From Pyrocephalus nanus (taxonomy: Eukaryota; Chordata; Aves; Passeriformes; Tyrannidae), in NCBI GenBank assembly GCA_038380795.1, contig CM076259.1:66059741-66123740 (forward strand): 64,000 nt of DNA, in the 5' to 3' direction. The notes under the pieces were generated by a model. That model was not told where the DNA came from, searched no databases, and saw only the letters and a list, made by a program, of their open reading frames with translations. The first letter of the stretch is position 1; every line of letters starts with the position of its first letter. Below, piece by piece: positions 28,161 to 40,465 of the stretch. The translations under genes and the position numbers were made by a program.

Positions 28161-31100
28161 AAGACTTACAAATCACCATGCGGCAAATGATCATCCTGTA
28201 CTGATTTATAGAGCAGCTTTTATTGATGAGGAGGGAACTAGTTCTGAAATTAAGTTTTGCAAAAATGCCTGGTAGAGTTTTATGTTTTTCCTATCTCTGT
28301 GAGTTTGCTTTAGTTGCACTCAGACAAGGCATAAAAATGTTTTCCTTTTTGACTACCTGCAGTGAAAACCTTGTATTGGGATCTGAAAGTCACTGTCAAT
28401 AATAAAGTTTTCTCAGGCCAAATTGTTACATTTGAGCAGACACCTTGTCTCCAATGGGGTAGTGAAGGTACAAATAAGGGAGGCATTTGGCTTTCCAGAG
28501 GAATGAGATAGAATAGCTTTGCTGATGACATATGAGATTGAACAGCATCCAGCTTACTCCCCCAGAGCTGTTGGGTCTAGTAAAAAAATAGAGTTACAAA
28601 TCAAAGTCAAAGAATACAATTGTTTCTGAAGCAGACATATATGACTCACAGGGAACCTATGAGTTGAGAATGAAGCTGCCTTTCCTTAGACTCACCTTAA
28701 GCATGTGTCCATTTGACAGGGTCTGGCATTTACAACCCAACAAAATAGAAAAATAATGCAGCCAGGTACAACAAAATATTTGGAAATTTACAGGGATCGT
28801 GATTCACAGTTAGGAGCTTCCTTGCAGATAAATGACTTTCCTAACCTGCTTAGGCACATGTGCAGGTTTCAGGTCAGGGTTCACAGAGGCACTTAGCATG
28901 GTTCTTATATAGGTAAGCATGCCAGCCCTTCTGAATCCCAGTTCAGTTGCAAATCTCCTTTGGATGCCTAAATCACCCTGATCAACTTTGTCCTTTGGCT
29001 CTTCAGTTTTTTTGTCTTTTCTGTTCCAAATTTCTCCATACCTGAGATGGGATGGTAGTCTGCCAGCAACCATTTTCCATTTGTTACTACTCTATTTACT
29101 ACAATTCCAGCTGAGCTCATTCCATGTTATGAGATGAAAACAACTGCAACATGTCATGAGTTGCAACATTGGGAAATAAATGATGACTTTCAGGTTTTAG
29201 CAGCAACAACTGAGTAACAGGAATTTGTTTCCCGATGGAGCTGGCATGCAGAAAAACCCTGACTGAATTACTGTCCTGTTTAAAGCCCAATGTTATGTGC
29301 AGTATTGGCCATGCAAAATGGGCTCATCACTTGTAGAATGAGGTACAGCAAGAGAGAAATTATGGTCAGCTTCCCCAGGGAGGTACAGAATCAAGAGCAG
29401 GGGTGAAAAGATTTATTTTTAATCAAGTGGATAATCCTCTTCACTGTGCAATGGGAATTACCTCAGGTATAAACATTAACCATTGTAACTATTAAGTATG
29501 AGGTGATATTAGATTAATTATTCTGTAGATGTGGCATAAACTGCTGCAGCTTTTGCAATATGTGAAAAGGACAACGAGGAGAGGGTCTAAATTGAGTATT
29601 TAGCTCAATATACAGAAAGATACTTTGATTTAGTGATCACGTGATTTAGTGATAACAGTTACAAATTCAAGGTGTAGGGTATTGAATCATGTTGAATAAT
29701 ACTCACTTGTTCCATTTAACAATATTTAATGCAGTGATTGGAAATTCTATAGTAGGCAAAGGGAACTGGGCTGACACCTCCTTCTGATTTTCATTAAGGT
29801 TTGGCTACCTAACTCTTCTGGATTAATTTGAGAGTATAAATACCATTGTTACTTGTGATAAGTATGTAAAAATGCTGTTTAACATTTTTATTTTGATAAA
29901 GTGCGTTTTGTTTTTGTTTTGCATGAGGTTTTTTGTTTACTTTTTGGTACTTGCATGGGGGAAAAATAATTTCATGAAAAATTATCCTGTATGAACATGG
30001 AGATAAATATCTAATTACGAAATCACCCTTTGTCAGATGTAATAAATTTATTTTTTCTTCCATTACAAAATAATATCGACAATAGCAAATTCTAATATAA
30101 TAATTTAATTTGGCTTAAAACACCAGCATTTCACAAGGGCAATAGTTTTAAAACAGATACAATGCAAATTCTCCAGTGCATACTGCAATGATATCTATGT
30201 GTTACAGGTTAACAAGATAAAGTTATACATAATAGTTCACTGAATTTGGTTGCAGTATTTTGGAAAAAATCCTGATTTTTCAGTATGTCTATATCAACTG
30301 GTTTCCACAGGAGTCTCTCACAAAATGTAAAGAAATCAGGACAACACATTTCATACACAGGTTAAGCATTTTTTAGGAATGTATAAATATTATTTTGTGT
30401 CCCTACTTAGATTAAGGTTAATATTGTTGAAATATCTACATCTCCTTTTCTTCTCACTGTGATGTTTATCACCTAATAAAAATGCTGAAGTTACCAAGGA
30501 AAGATGTTTAATTTGTTCTTGCTGCTCAGTTGCATGTTGCATCCTATTTTGTAGTAAATGGCACAATATCCCAAGTGGGCTGCCATACTGTCAGATACAT
30601 TATTTATACATAACATTACTGGTTAATCAATGAACAAAAATGCAGGATTCTTTTTTCCCCTTTTCTTGTGACATCTTTAAAGCTACAGTAGAGAAGAACA
30701 ATTTTGCAATGTATTACACTGGTACTTCTGAATATAGCTTCAGGAGTTTCCTGGCACAGTATGCACAATGCATCTGATTAAATTGAATATGATTGTTAGA
30801 TAAATGCAGTAACAATTTGTGCAGTGCAGATTTTAGTTAACTATGTAGGCTATTCTTTCCAGTTAAAGGTGAACAAAACATATCCCAGGAAATATTTTTA
30901 ACAAATCTTTTTTAAATCCAAAATGAAAACTGGGTAGCCAGCCCATCATGATTTTTCATGTGTGTTTACAAGAGAGCTAGATTTTAAAAAGTCAGTTGGA
31001 TGCTCAGCAATTTTAGAAGTTCATCCTACATTAAATGGAAAACAGAATTTATAAGTGAATGAAGAACTGAAATATGAAAATATATGTGTACAAACAAGAG

Positions 31101-31325
31101 AAATGCAGCTGTACTGTGTCACAGTGCTACAGGGGATTTTTGTTTGTACTTCGGCTTATTCTGTCATATTTTGTTCATAGACATTTCAGATCAATACAAA
31201 ATATTCAGCTCTGTTCCAGTGATTGAATATGAATACATTATGTGAATACAAAAATAGTGATAATCTATGTTGATACAATAGTTCATTTTGCATTAGTGTC
31301 CTAGATGGGACAATGTTAAGAAGCA

Positions 31326-31348
31326 ATTTAAATGAAATTCATTTAAAT
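31326..31348. repeat. AT-rich palindrome, 11 bp arms
   Basis: Arms ATTTAAATGAA and TTCATTTAAAT flank a single central A. Homeodomain or POU-type cores (ATTTAAAT, ATGAAATTCAT) overlap it, but such words are frequent in AT-rich DNA. Confidence 0.8.
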
Positions 31349-33662
31349 GTCAGCTCTCATGCTTGCGATTTTTCTATAATTGGTTATTTAATTAAAATAA
31401 TTCTCATAGTCATTAATTTAGACTAAAACTTGCTGTGCACTGACATGTTTTAATTACATGGTATTAACAAAATTGATATGCTTTAAAAAAGCATGGTTAA
31501 ATTTTAAACAAGAATAAATTAGAAATCTCATAGATCATCCTACTTAGAGTATTTATGAGAAAAAGTCAGTCATTTAAAATGTTTATTATAAACAAAGTCC
31601 CAACATTATTGTGCATGCATCATATTTGGTTCCTGCTTCAGTGTGAGGAGACTTTTATGTTAACACAGCACCTCCATCTTCGAATTCTTTTAACCAACAC
31701 ACAACAAATAAGGTAATGAACCAAATTAAATATTAATAGAAATCCACATAAACCACAGAAGACAGACATAGAACTGACGTTTGAATTATCCTATACCTTT
31801 GATATCATTAGGACAACATATTAATGAAGTTTTAAAGGGCTGAATCTTTATCTACTGTTCATGAAGACAAAAAGGATTATGTGAGCCTTCTTGTAAGATG
31901 CAGATAAAGAATGAAAAAAATTAAGTGTTCTAGTAAAACCACCTGAACAAGATAGAAGAACTAAAGTCTTAGGTACTGATCCTGCAAGGTAATCCATAAG
32001 CAAGGCTTAAGGATAGGGACGGTACCTTTATGAAGTACCCTGAAGTCAAAGGAACTACTTTCATAAATAAAGTAGGCACTTCGTTTTCAGGACTAGACAT
32101 ATATTCAAGAGTGTGAAAATCAGAATTTTATTTCATTGTCTATTAATTAGACTTGCTCTATATTACTTTGACCTTTTCAATAGTCTATGATTTAATTGGA
32201 TGATCAGTCTACCTCAGCCTATGATTGCCAATCATTCTGCGTAATACACTTCTACTCTTTCTTACCTTGATATGCGGAGGATCAGACTCTTATTAACATG
32301 AAATAGTGATTTTATTGTGAATGGCAGGGACCAAAATGGATGCATACAGAAATTTAGAACTTTATTAATTCCATAACAATATAACTTATCTATGTTGCTT
32401 TTTCTAGCAGCCAGCATATGAAGGATTTATACCTCTTCTAGGCTCTTCTCTTTTGATCCTTAAATTCAGCACTGCACAGCCCAGACTTTAAAATGCTATT
32501 CAAGACTGAGGCTTCATCCTGTGTCACACTAGTCATCAAGCTGACTTACAAAACACACTGTAATAACAAAATGCTGCAGGAAGGCAAGTCTTGCACATGG
32601 AGAGTGCTCCATGTTCTCTTACAGTCTGAGGACTGGATCCACCTAAGTGCGCATATCTAGAGGTGAGCTAATGACTGTAGGCTCTTTATAGTCGGTGTGG
32701 AGCAATAGAGGAGAACATCTTATTTTTAAAGAGACTCTGTATTTGGTTCAATGAACTGTGTTCTAAAAGGGACTATAGCTTTCCATTTATTATAACGAGA
32801 GGCTAAGTCTAGGTCAGAGATTTAAGCTTCAGCTACTGAATTCCACACATTCTGGGTGGATAGATTTGTGGTTTATCTCTAATCTTTTTTAGTTTGGTTC
32901 TGATTTATGTATTGTTCATGATGACTTATTTTTCTTTATATTTATGAATATCCATGTTCTACAGTATTGTAATCTCCATATGTCTCTCAGTCTTTAAAAT
33001 CCTTATTCTCCAAATGTGTGTGAAGGAGGGAAGACCTGCTAATTTTGCAAGGAAACAGGAAAACTACCAGTTTACCGAGATAGCACAGGAAGTCTGTAGC
33101 AGAACCAGGAACAAAGTCTAGCCCTGTTAACCTCCATTTAAGCTCTTAGCACTAGCTGAGTGACCCATATTTCATATTTTCTCCAATATGACTTCCTTTC
33201 TGCTTTATTGTTGCACTGTTGTGGTTTTTTCATGCAGTAGTAGGATAGTTGCCTTACTCTGGGAGCTGATGGGAATTTTGACTTCTCAGTTGGAGCATCC
33301 TGTCCTACAGCTGTTGCAATGAGGCTCTCTATAGGATACCTTTCTTATAAAGATTAAAGTGTGATTGTAGTATGTGTTAGCTAAACACAACTAACACAAT
33401 TAACACCATCAGCAAAAAAATAGGAGACTAATTTATGGTATGCCAGCAATCTGAATGTTAGTGTAAATCATAATGATCCTTAGTCAGTTTTATTCCAATT
33501 ACCAACATGTAACAACACTACCTTGACTTATCAGCTGTTCTCTGCAAGAAGCAGATCAGCTACCAAGTTATACTAGTATCTCTGATAATCAAATTTGCAT
33601 TTCTCACTGTTAACATGTTTCCTGAACTGTACGTAACCCATATTTACATTGTAGAAAATCAT

Positions 33663-33694
33663 TGAATCACAGAATCATTTAGTTTGGGAAAGAT
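33663..33694 (-). mobile_element. CR1 LINE terminal remnant
   Basis: A 32 bp antisense CR1 end: TGAATCACAGAATCATTTAG, then a degraded TTTGGGAAAGA. It is very short but carries the two diagnostic octamers. Confidence 0.65.
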
Positions 33695-34286
33695 TTGCTA
33701 TCAACCCTCTGTAGCAATGAAGTTCATGGGATATAGCATCCAGTTGTGTACTTATTAAGTCATTTCCATGGTAAATGGAACTTGTGAGAGAAAAGTTTGC
33801 TAATGTTGGAGCTGGACCTCATTTACCCTCAGACATTTTCCAGAACTCCTTCAATGTGAAAGTATCTTCAAGAGTAAGTAAACATAATTTATTGATAGGC
33901 TCCCTGGAAAGTTTCCATCAGAAGTATCTTTAACAGTGCGAGCAATACACTTTCAGTTTAAAATCTATATGCAACTTTAGCAGTGAATTTTGCAATTCAA
34001 GCTTAATAAGAACTACTCTGTCAGCTGCTTGCTTACTTTATTGCATGATACATTGCTTCAATTGAGAATATTTACAAGTCACCTTGAAAAATACAGGGTG
34101 GCCACTTGCCTTAGAAGAGTGGTTCTTTAAACAAAGCCCTTCTTCTAGGTCTCCCAAGTGCTTAACTTTTCCATGTTGTTCAAGTCTCCTTACATTTTCA
34201 GATTGATAAGACAAATCCCATCAGCTCATCCCAGCAAAGAGTTTATCTTTCCAGCTTCCTTGAGCCCACTATTACTAGTAATTGTT

Positions 34287-34929
34287 TGTCCCATTTTAAC
34301 CCCAGCTGTCAACTTCGCCCAACAGAGCTGCTTGCTCACTTTGCCCTGGCAGAATGTGGGGGAAAATCAGAAGAGCAACAACTCATGGGTTGAGATAAAG
34401 ATGGTTTAATAGGTAAAATAAAAGCTGTGCACACAAGCAAAGCAGAAAAAAAGAACTCATTCACCATTTCCTTTGGGCAGGCAAGTGTTCAGCCCAGGAA
34501 AGCAGGGCTCTATTATGTGTAAGGGTGACTTGGGAAGACAAACATCACCATTTCAAACATCCCCCTCTTCCTCCCTCTTCCTGCAGTTTATATGCTGACT
34601 GTGACGGTTGGACTTGATGATCTTAAAGGTCTTTTCCAACCTGATCAATTCTATGAGGTCATATGGTATGGAATATCCCTTTGGTCAGTTGGAGTTCAGC
34701 TGTACTGGCTGTGTCCCCTCCCAGCTTCTTGTGCACCCCCAGGATCCTCACTGGTGAGGTGAGGTGAGAGGCAGAAAAGCCCTTGGCTCTGTGTAAGCAC
34801 TGCTAAGTAATAGAAGCATCCTAGTGTTATCAACAGTGTTTCCAGTGCAAATCGAAAACATGGTCCCCTACTAGGTCCTAGCAAACTATCCAATGAAGAA
34901 CATTATCTCTATCCTATCCAAACCCATCA
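34287..34929 (-). mobile_element. Solo LTR of an avian endogenous retrovirus, minus strand
   Basis: This is the same LTR family as 4811-5406, reversed. The left end is TGTCCCATTTTAACCCCAGC (34287-34306), the mirror of the right end of the other copy. On the minus strand the poly(A) signal ATTAAA is at 34410-34405 and a TATA-like TATAAA near 34593-34587. The 5' LTR part runs to about 34929, ending CCCATCA on the plus strand. A CR1 tail (34606-34655) interrupts it beside the TATA box. I see no matching target duplication at the ends, so the boundaries are good to within a few bases only, or the duplication has decayed. No viral genes adjoin it. Confidence 0.78.
34606..34655 (+). mobile_element. 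50 bp CR1 tail inserted in the LTR
   Basis: The sequence GGTTGGACTTGATGATCTTA, then AAGGTCTTTTCCAACC and a terminal ATTCTATG, is the sense-strand end of a CR1 3' UTR. It separates LTR sequence on the left (TTTATATGCTGACTGTGAC) from LTR sequence on the right (GGTCATATGGTATGGAATAT). No clear target duplication is visible, which is usual for CR1. Confidence 0.82.
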
Positions 34930-36954
34930 CTTTGGCCTTCAACCCACAAGCCAAATACAAAATGAAGCCGTATAAATCTGACTGAATATTAAAGTAAAAA
35001 AAAAAAAAAAAGAAGAAAGGAAGTAATAACTTAAAGTTTTATGGTATAGGATATTACAATTAAAAAGCTCTCTCCTTAGATAGTAAATAGTTGCTGCCTT
35101 TACAGTAGAAGGAGACAAAAAAGTCTGCAGCACTTTAAAACAGTCACACTTACAGTGTCACAGCTGTGCATCGGACCTATATCAGGGCTTCACCCTCCCC
35201 CCACCCCCTCACTGATCTCACTGATGCTACTTAATGCTACAAAAGCTTTGGGGCTTTGGTTTGGTGTTGTGGGTTTTTTTGGTGTTTTTTTTTTTTTTTT
35301 TTTTTTTTTTTGTGTGTTTTTTTTTTTTTTTTTTAAATTTCTTTCTCTTTATATCTTATCACACCATCTGTATTGATATCCAAGTTCTAAATAGCATGCA
35401 TCATTTTCCAGGCTGTAGCCTATGGAGATGCTAAACACACAGGAGTATTTTAGGAAATGCATAAATGTAAAGATAAGACGTGATATCACATATCATGTAA
35501 TTCCATCACAATTTGTTGATGTGTTGCCAACAAATCTGTTTTGATTTCAGGTTCAGAACTGATGTTTTCTCTGGGAAGTTGGTCACTGCTGTACAAATGT
35601 GTTAGCCCCACTTCAAGCTTAATGCTGAAAAGAATTCAGAAATAGCCCTGGGAACATTTAGCATTTCCTTGAAAAAGCTGTGGATTGTCATTAACTGACA
35701 AACAGTCCTCTGCCAAGTTCTTGCAAGAATTGTATTTGTTGTCTGATGCCAAACAGCCTCTTTAAATGCTAATGAACAAAGTATGGCATGCATTCTGTTC
35801 TTGATGGATTATGCCTATACCTTCTGTGGTCAACAGAAGGGGAATTCCCGGCCCATATGATTTCCATTCTGGCACAAAACTCTTTTCTCTGCTTACAAGG
35901 CACTAAGCACTCAAATAGATTAGTCAATCTTATTTTTAAATTAAGTATAGCCTCCGCACCCTAATTTACATGTATAAAATCTGGAGGAACTATGCCAGGC
36001 TGCCTACGCACTGCATGAGTTTTGTTTTCTTTAGAGGATTAAGCTCCTGACTTAGTATCGGTGATGCTCACTGTATACTGATACGTCTTTTAAATCCAAA
36101 CATGAAGGTTTCATAAACAGCTGATTTACATGTTTGTCCTTACCTCTTTGGAGGTATTTAAGGAGTAACATTTTTAAATTGTCTTCTTTAGTGGTTCTTA
36201 CAATTTCCTGCTACTGAAAGAGCTGGTTTGATCTGAAAAGTGCTAGTATCTTGCTACCATGTGTACATGTAGCTTTACAGCTAGTAGGCGGTCCAGATTT
36301 GTATATATCAATATCTTTGATTACACCTTCAAGCCCAGCTTTCCAAGAAGACTAAATTATGCGGCAAATAACAAGTTCAGGAGTTATGTCCTGAATAATA
36401 TTTGTGTGATATGATATTTTAATTTGTTTTAATTGTCATTCAGTGACTGCTATTAGTCAGATGATCCTACACGACTAGTTTATGATCTGCTGAAAAGGAA
36501 AGAGAAGCTGTTCTAGGACAACAGCACGCTATAAGCTACAGGCACAATATAACCCATTTTTAGTTAAGACTAACAACTACCAGATATAAAATATGCTATT
36601 AACAGAAACAAAGAATCATAAAAATTTATATGAAAAAATTACAATAATGTTTTATTGAATCACAGGGAAGGAATTTTTTATTTTAGTTGAGCTGCAATTA
36701 ATTTCTCTGGAACTGACATTTGAGACTGAATCCAAGTGATTCCCACATAGAACCGACTAAACTGTTTCTGGTTTTAATGCATTTTTACAAATAGCTTTTC
36801 TAGCTAATAGGAAATAAAAATTCAATCAGTTTACTCTGGAAGTAGAGGTTTCAATAAAATTTGACTTTGCAAGGGAAAAAACCTACCCCTGTCTACACAG
36901 GTGGAAGGAATGTTTTTCTCTTTTACATGGACCCATCAAGGCTTGGGTAGATGT
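34930..36954. other. Non-coding DNA with poly(A) and poly(T) tracts
   Basis: Holds a poly(A) run near 34996-35012 and a long poly(T) tract at 35274-35334. No supported gene. The two overlapping Phe-rich frames at 35155-35434 are by-products of the T tract. Confidence 0.55.
35274..35334. repeat. Poly(T) low-complexity tract
   Basis: Runs of 27 and 18 T bases separated by GTGTG, preceded by shorter T runs. It could be the poly(A) trace of a minus-strand retroposed sequence, but nothing recognisable adjoins it. Confidence 0.9.
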
Positions 36955-37050
36955 AGCTTAGAGCAATCTGATCTAGTGGAAAGGTCCCTACCAGTGGAAC
37001 TAGATGATCTTTAGGGTCACTTCCAACCCAAACCTTTTTATGATTCTGTG
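36955..37050 (+). mobile_element. CR1 LINE 3' tail, plus strand
   Basis: About 95 bases of CR1 3' UTR in sense orientation: GTAGCTTAGAGCAATCTGAT, GGAACTAGATGATCTTTAGG, CACTTCCAACCCAAACC and a terminal TGATTCTGTG. The wording differs from the other copies, which suggests another CR1 subfamily. Confidence 0.85.
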
Positions 37051-38543
37051 ATCTCTGGAGACTGTCCTTCTGCACAGAGAGAGCATGTTTCTAGGTTGGG
37101 AAGAAGTTTGGTCAAAGCTTGTCCCTCTCTGTGGAGAAAAAAAATCCTCAATGCTATTTAAATGAAATTCCTATAGAGGGGAAAAAAAAAAGTAACAAAA
37201 ATATCCTGTGTCTCTAATTCACTGGAAGAGCAGGAAAATCCAGAAATCCTGTCATCTTTTATTCAGAATCATTAAATGGATAACCATACTTATACATATT
37301 AATATTACAAGAAAACAAATATTTTATAGCTTTGCTTTCATTTGAAATGAGCAATTTCTTCTAGTCTTCCAGCTATTTATAGTAAGACCTTTATAAGCTC
37401 AAACTAATTAATAAACGAGATCAATTTCAAGATTTTTTTCCTTGTTCCAAACCACATAATCATTCATTTCAGTAACATTTTAAAGGCCATGTCTAAAATA
37501 GATTTGCACCCATGTCCCCAACGTGAATTTTTCACTCTTTGGCAGCAGGCAGTAGGTAGTGTATAATGACCTTTTCTCTGTTTGGAACAGGGATTAGAAT
37601 AATATATTTGACCCTTTTTACTCACCTGGGAGTGATGTTAGTCTCCATGTTCAATGAAGTAAAATATGTCTCCAGTGTCCCAAGGTTAAGGCCATGACTT
37701 TAAACTATTTAACACAAGCTATCAGGCTGATTCACCTCAGTCAGGCTCTACAGAGGGGTTGGTTTTACTTTTTCTCATTTCTATTAGGCTGAATTATATA
37801 TACTTCATCATAACTATTTCTTATCCACTATGCAATTAAGGGAAATATTTTGCATTACAAACAAAGCAAGTTAACCTGGTCACACTGTGCATTATAACAA
37901 AATTTATAGCTGCATAAATAGCAGTGTAAACTTACAGAAAGACTGGTAATTATAGTGCCATTGATGGTCTTTGTTGCTTTAATTCTGAAGCAGCCAGAAT
38001 GATTAAACTGAATCTTAATCGACTTCTCCATTAAAAATGCTGGCAGAGGAGCTCCCTTAACCTTTCTCATTGATTGAACACAACAATCACCATTCAATTA
38101 TAATGCAAAAGGACATTTGTTATAATGTACGAAAGATGCATGAGCCATTTCCTTTTACTCAAGACAATCAATGAGATGACTCCTACCTCAAAGAAGGTAA
38201 GGTGAAGCTACTGTACCTGGAAGAGCATTAAAGTCAAAGCTGAACTCAGATAACTGCAAACACTACAGTTTTCAGAGAATGGCAGAGTACCTCAGTGAAA
38301 ATAAAGCAAGCAGTTCCTCACTTTATGAAAAATAAACATTGTCTTTAAAAGATAGGTAGAAATACAGAATTTAAAGAGAAGTCCTATTTTATAAAACTAA
38401 GTGAAACTCTCATATAAAAAGAACTAAAAGTCAGATATGGATTTTGAGGTTTAATGATTTTTTTTTATATCTTCATTTTGTGTTTAGGAGGAATATTTTG
38501 TGTATTTAAGTGGCTATAACTGAGAATGAATAGAGAATAGAAG
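37051..38543. other. Non-coding DNA
   Basis: AT-rich. I see no exon, RNA gene or classifiable repeat. Confidence 0.5.
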
Positions 38544-39419
38544 TCATAGAATCACAGAATGCATCAGAAGTGACAAACAACCACAGTGGGTCATCTGATC
38601 CAACCTCCCTGCTCAAGCAGGGGCATCCTAGAGCACATCACACAGGATTGCATCGAAACGGTTCTTCAGTATCTCCAGTGAGGGAGATTCTAAAATTCAA
38701 TGGGCAATCTGATCCAGTGCATAGTCACCCACACAGCAAAGAAGTTCTTCCTCATATTCAGATGGAACTTCCTGTGCACTAGTTTCTGCCCATTGCCTCT
38801 AGTCCTATTTCTTGGCACTACAGAGAAGAGCCTGGCTCCATCCTCTTGACACCCTTCCTTCAGATACTTGTATGGATTAATGAGGTCCCTTCTCAGTTGT
38901 CTCCTCTTGAGGCTGAACAGACCCAGCTCCCTCAGCCTTTTCTCATAAGAGAGATGCTCCAGTTCCTCATTCACCTTCACACACCTCTGCTGGTCCCACT
39001 CAAGGAGCTCCATGTCTCTCTTGCATTGAGGAGCCCAGAACTGGACATGGCACTCCAGGTGTAGCCTCACTAAGGCTGAGTGAGACAGGATCACCTCCCT
39101 TGACCTGATAGCCACACTTTTCCTACTGCACCTCAGGATACCATTGGCCTGCTTGGCCACCAGCGCACACTGCTGGTTCATGGACAGCTTTTTGTCCACC
39201 AGGACTTCCAGGTCCTTCTCCTCAGAGCTGCTTTCCAGTAGTTTGGCCCCCAGCCTGTACTGGTGCCCGGTGTTATTCTTTCCCATCTGCAGGACCCTGC
39301 ATTTGCCTTTGTAAACTTCAGACAGTTCTTCTCTGCCCATCTCTACAACCTGTAAAGGTCCCTCTGAAGGGCTGCACAGCTCTTTGGAGTATCAGCCACT
39401 CCTCTCAGCTTTGTGTCAT
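38544..39419 (-). mobile_element. CR1 LINE, first part, split by an LTR
   Basis: An antisense CR1 whose 3' octamers are at the left (ATAGAATCACAGAAT at 38547-38560). The minus strand 39340-38690 stays open for about 216 codons and encodes the C-terminal half of the CR1 ORF2 protein. Motifs include [44 protein letters not shown] and [20 protein letters not shown]. The element breaks at 39419 and resumes at 40311, with an LTR between. With the second part it covers about 1.03 kb of CR1. Confidence 0.95.
39415..39419. repeat. Target site duplication GTCAT, left copy
   Basis: GTCAT directly precedes the LTR start TGTGAGAC and recurs directly after the LTR end GTCTCACA at 40306-40310. Five bases is the size usually produced by ERVL-type (class III) integrases. 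Confidence 0.88.
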
Positions 39420-40305
39420 TGTGAGACTCCAGACACAGAACCACAAGCTCAACCAGGAGTTTTACTTTTAGAAATACATAAGGCTCCAAAAGTTTGCCAG
39501 TTGAACTTTTGCAGAGCTTTCAGTTCTTCAGTACCTTGAGATAGCGTAAAGAGAGAACACTGCATGTTTTCTCAGGAGATACTTTTATTGATAATTTTAG
39601 AAAATATGGGAGAAAATAAGGATTTTGGCAAAAGTTTAAAAGGGTAACATACAACCAAAACAAAGCATTCCACCAAAGTAAAGACTTAGCACATGCTAAC
39701 CCACACAACCCAGCAAAATCCAAGCCACCATTTTAAGTTACCCAAAATATTAAGTAAAAAAAGAGATTAAAAGAGTAAAGAAAGAAAGAGACTAAGAAAA
39801 GAAAAAGGAGTAAAGAAAGATGGAGAGAAAAGAGACTAAGACAAGGAAAAGGAGTAAAGATACAGAAGAAGAGAGAGTAATAAGAGAGGAGAATAAAAAA
39901 GATTATTAAATAGCTACCACCAAAAAGTCCTATGGAAGTCCAGCTTCACATGGTAGGTGGCAGGTCCCAAGAGACAGAAAGAGCAAGAGGGAGACCACGT
40001 GTTGCTGTATTTATGTGCTTTGGCCCCGGTGGCCACCCCTCCGAGGCGGGAATTCTGGCTCACTGACCACACTGTGGCTCTGGGCCAGAGTGAGGGGTGG
40101 TAACCAGAGGTTGGGTTAGGGGCTCCGGGGGCGTGGTGTGGGCAAGCTCCCAGGCTGCCTTTTGCCCGACAGCTGCTCCTACCATGTGAGCTCTGGGGCT
40201 TCCGTGTGGGAAGTGGACTGGCCCTTACCCCCACACAGACACTTGAGTTGGTTCCGACCCAGTAATTCAATAATTCTCCACGAGATTCAAATCCAGTGTC
40301 TCACA
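39420..40305 (-). mobile_element. Solo LTR, 886 bp, ERVL-like, inserted in a CR1
   Basis: The element starts TGTGAGAC and ends GTCTCACA, a perfect terminal inverted repeat of 8 bp with the canonical TG..CA, and has a perfect 5 bp target duplication. Minus orientation is inferred: on that strand a TATA-like CATAAATA lies near 40014-40007, then a pyrimidine-rich tract, then AATAAA at 39589-39584, leaving about 160 bases of U5-like sequence. The U3-like right part (40020-40260) is GC-rich with CpG sites, unlike everything around it. There is no gag, pol or env sequence, so this is a solo LTR left by recombination. The class III assignment rests only on duplication size and is tentative. Confidence 0.88.
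39787..39880. repeat. 44 bp tandem duplication inside the LTR
   Basis: AGAGACTAAG at 39787-39796 recurs at 39831-39840, each followed by a closely similar AGAMAAGRAAAAGGAGTAAA stretch. The period is 44 bp. It lies in the purine-rich part of the LTR (pyrimidine-rich on its sense strand). Confidence 0.75.
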
Positions 40306-40310
40306 GTCAT
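40306..40310. repeat. Target site duplication GTCAT, right copy
   Basis: Matches 39415-39419 exactly. CR1 sequence resumes immediately after it with CAGCAAACTC, restoring the CR1 order of words. Confidence 0.88.
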
Positions 40311-40465
40311 CAGCAAACTCACTGAGGAGGCACTTATGCCGTCATCAAGTCATTGATGAATAAGTTAAACAATACTGGGCTCAGTATTGAACCCTGGGGG
40401 ACAACACTAGTGACAGACCTCCTGCTAGGCCGTGTCCCACTGATGGCAACCCTCTGGGGTCTACC
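40311..40465 (-). mobile_element. CR1 LINE, second part after the LTR
   Basis: Antisense CR1 coding sequence continues here: CAGCAAACTCACTGAGGAGG, GTCATTGATGAATAAGTTAA, CCCTGGGGGACAACACTAGT and CTGATGGCAACCCTCTGGGG. These follow, in the CR1 consensus, directly on the sequence ending at 39419. The 5' truncation point is near 40465. Confidence 0.9.

Larger units (their letters stand above)
28161..34286. other. Long AT-rich, repeat-poor stretch
   Basis: About 6 kb with no supported exon and only a 32 bp CR1 remnant at 33663-33694. Between about 30060 and 34150 no open frame exceeds about 60 codons, which reflects the high AT content. A 23 bp palindrome lies at 31326-31348. An 87-codon minus-strand frame (28810-29073) has no splice context or recognisable domain. 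Dispersed regulatory elements or a long UTR cannot be excluded by eye. Confidence 0.5.

Noticed and set aside
28810..29073. 87-codon minus-strand frame rich in charged residues
   Set aside because: No splice context and no domain I recognise; it could be an old repeat but cannot be supported.
38690..39340. 216-codon minus-strand frame as a host gene
   Set aside because: It is the CR1 ORF2 C-terminal half, flanked by CR1 UTR and octamers and interrupted by an LTR.
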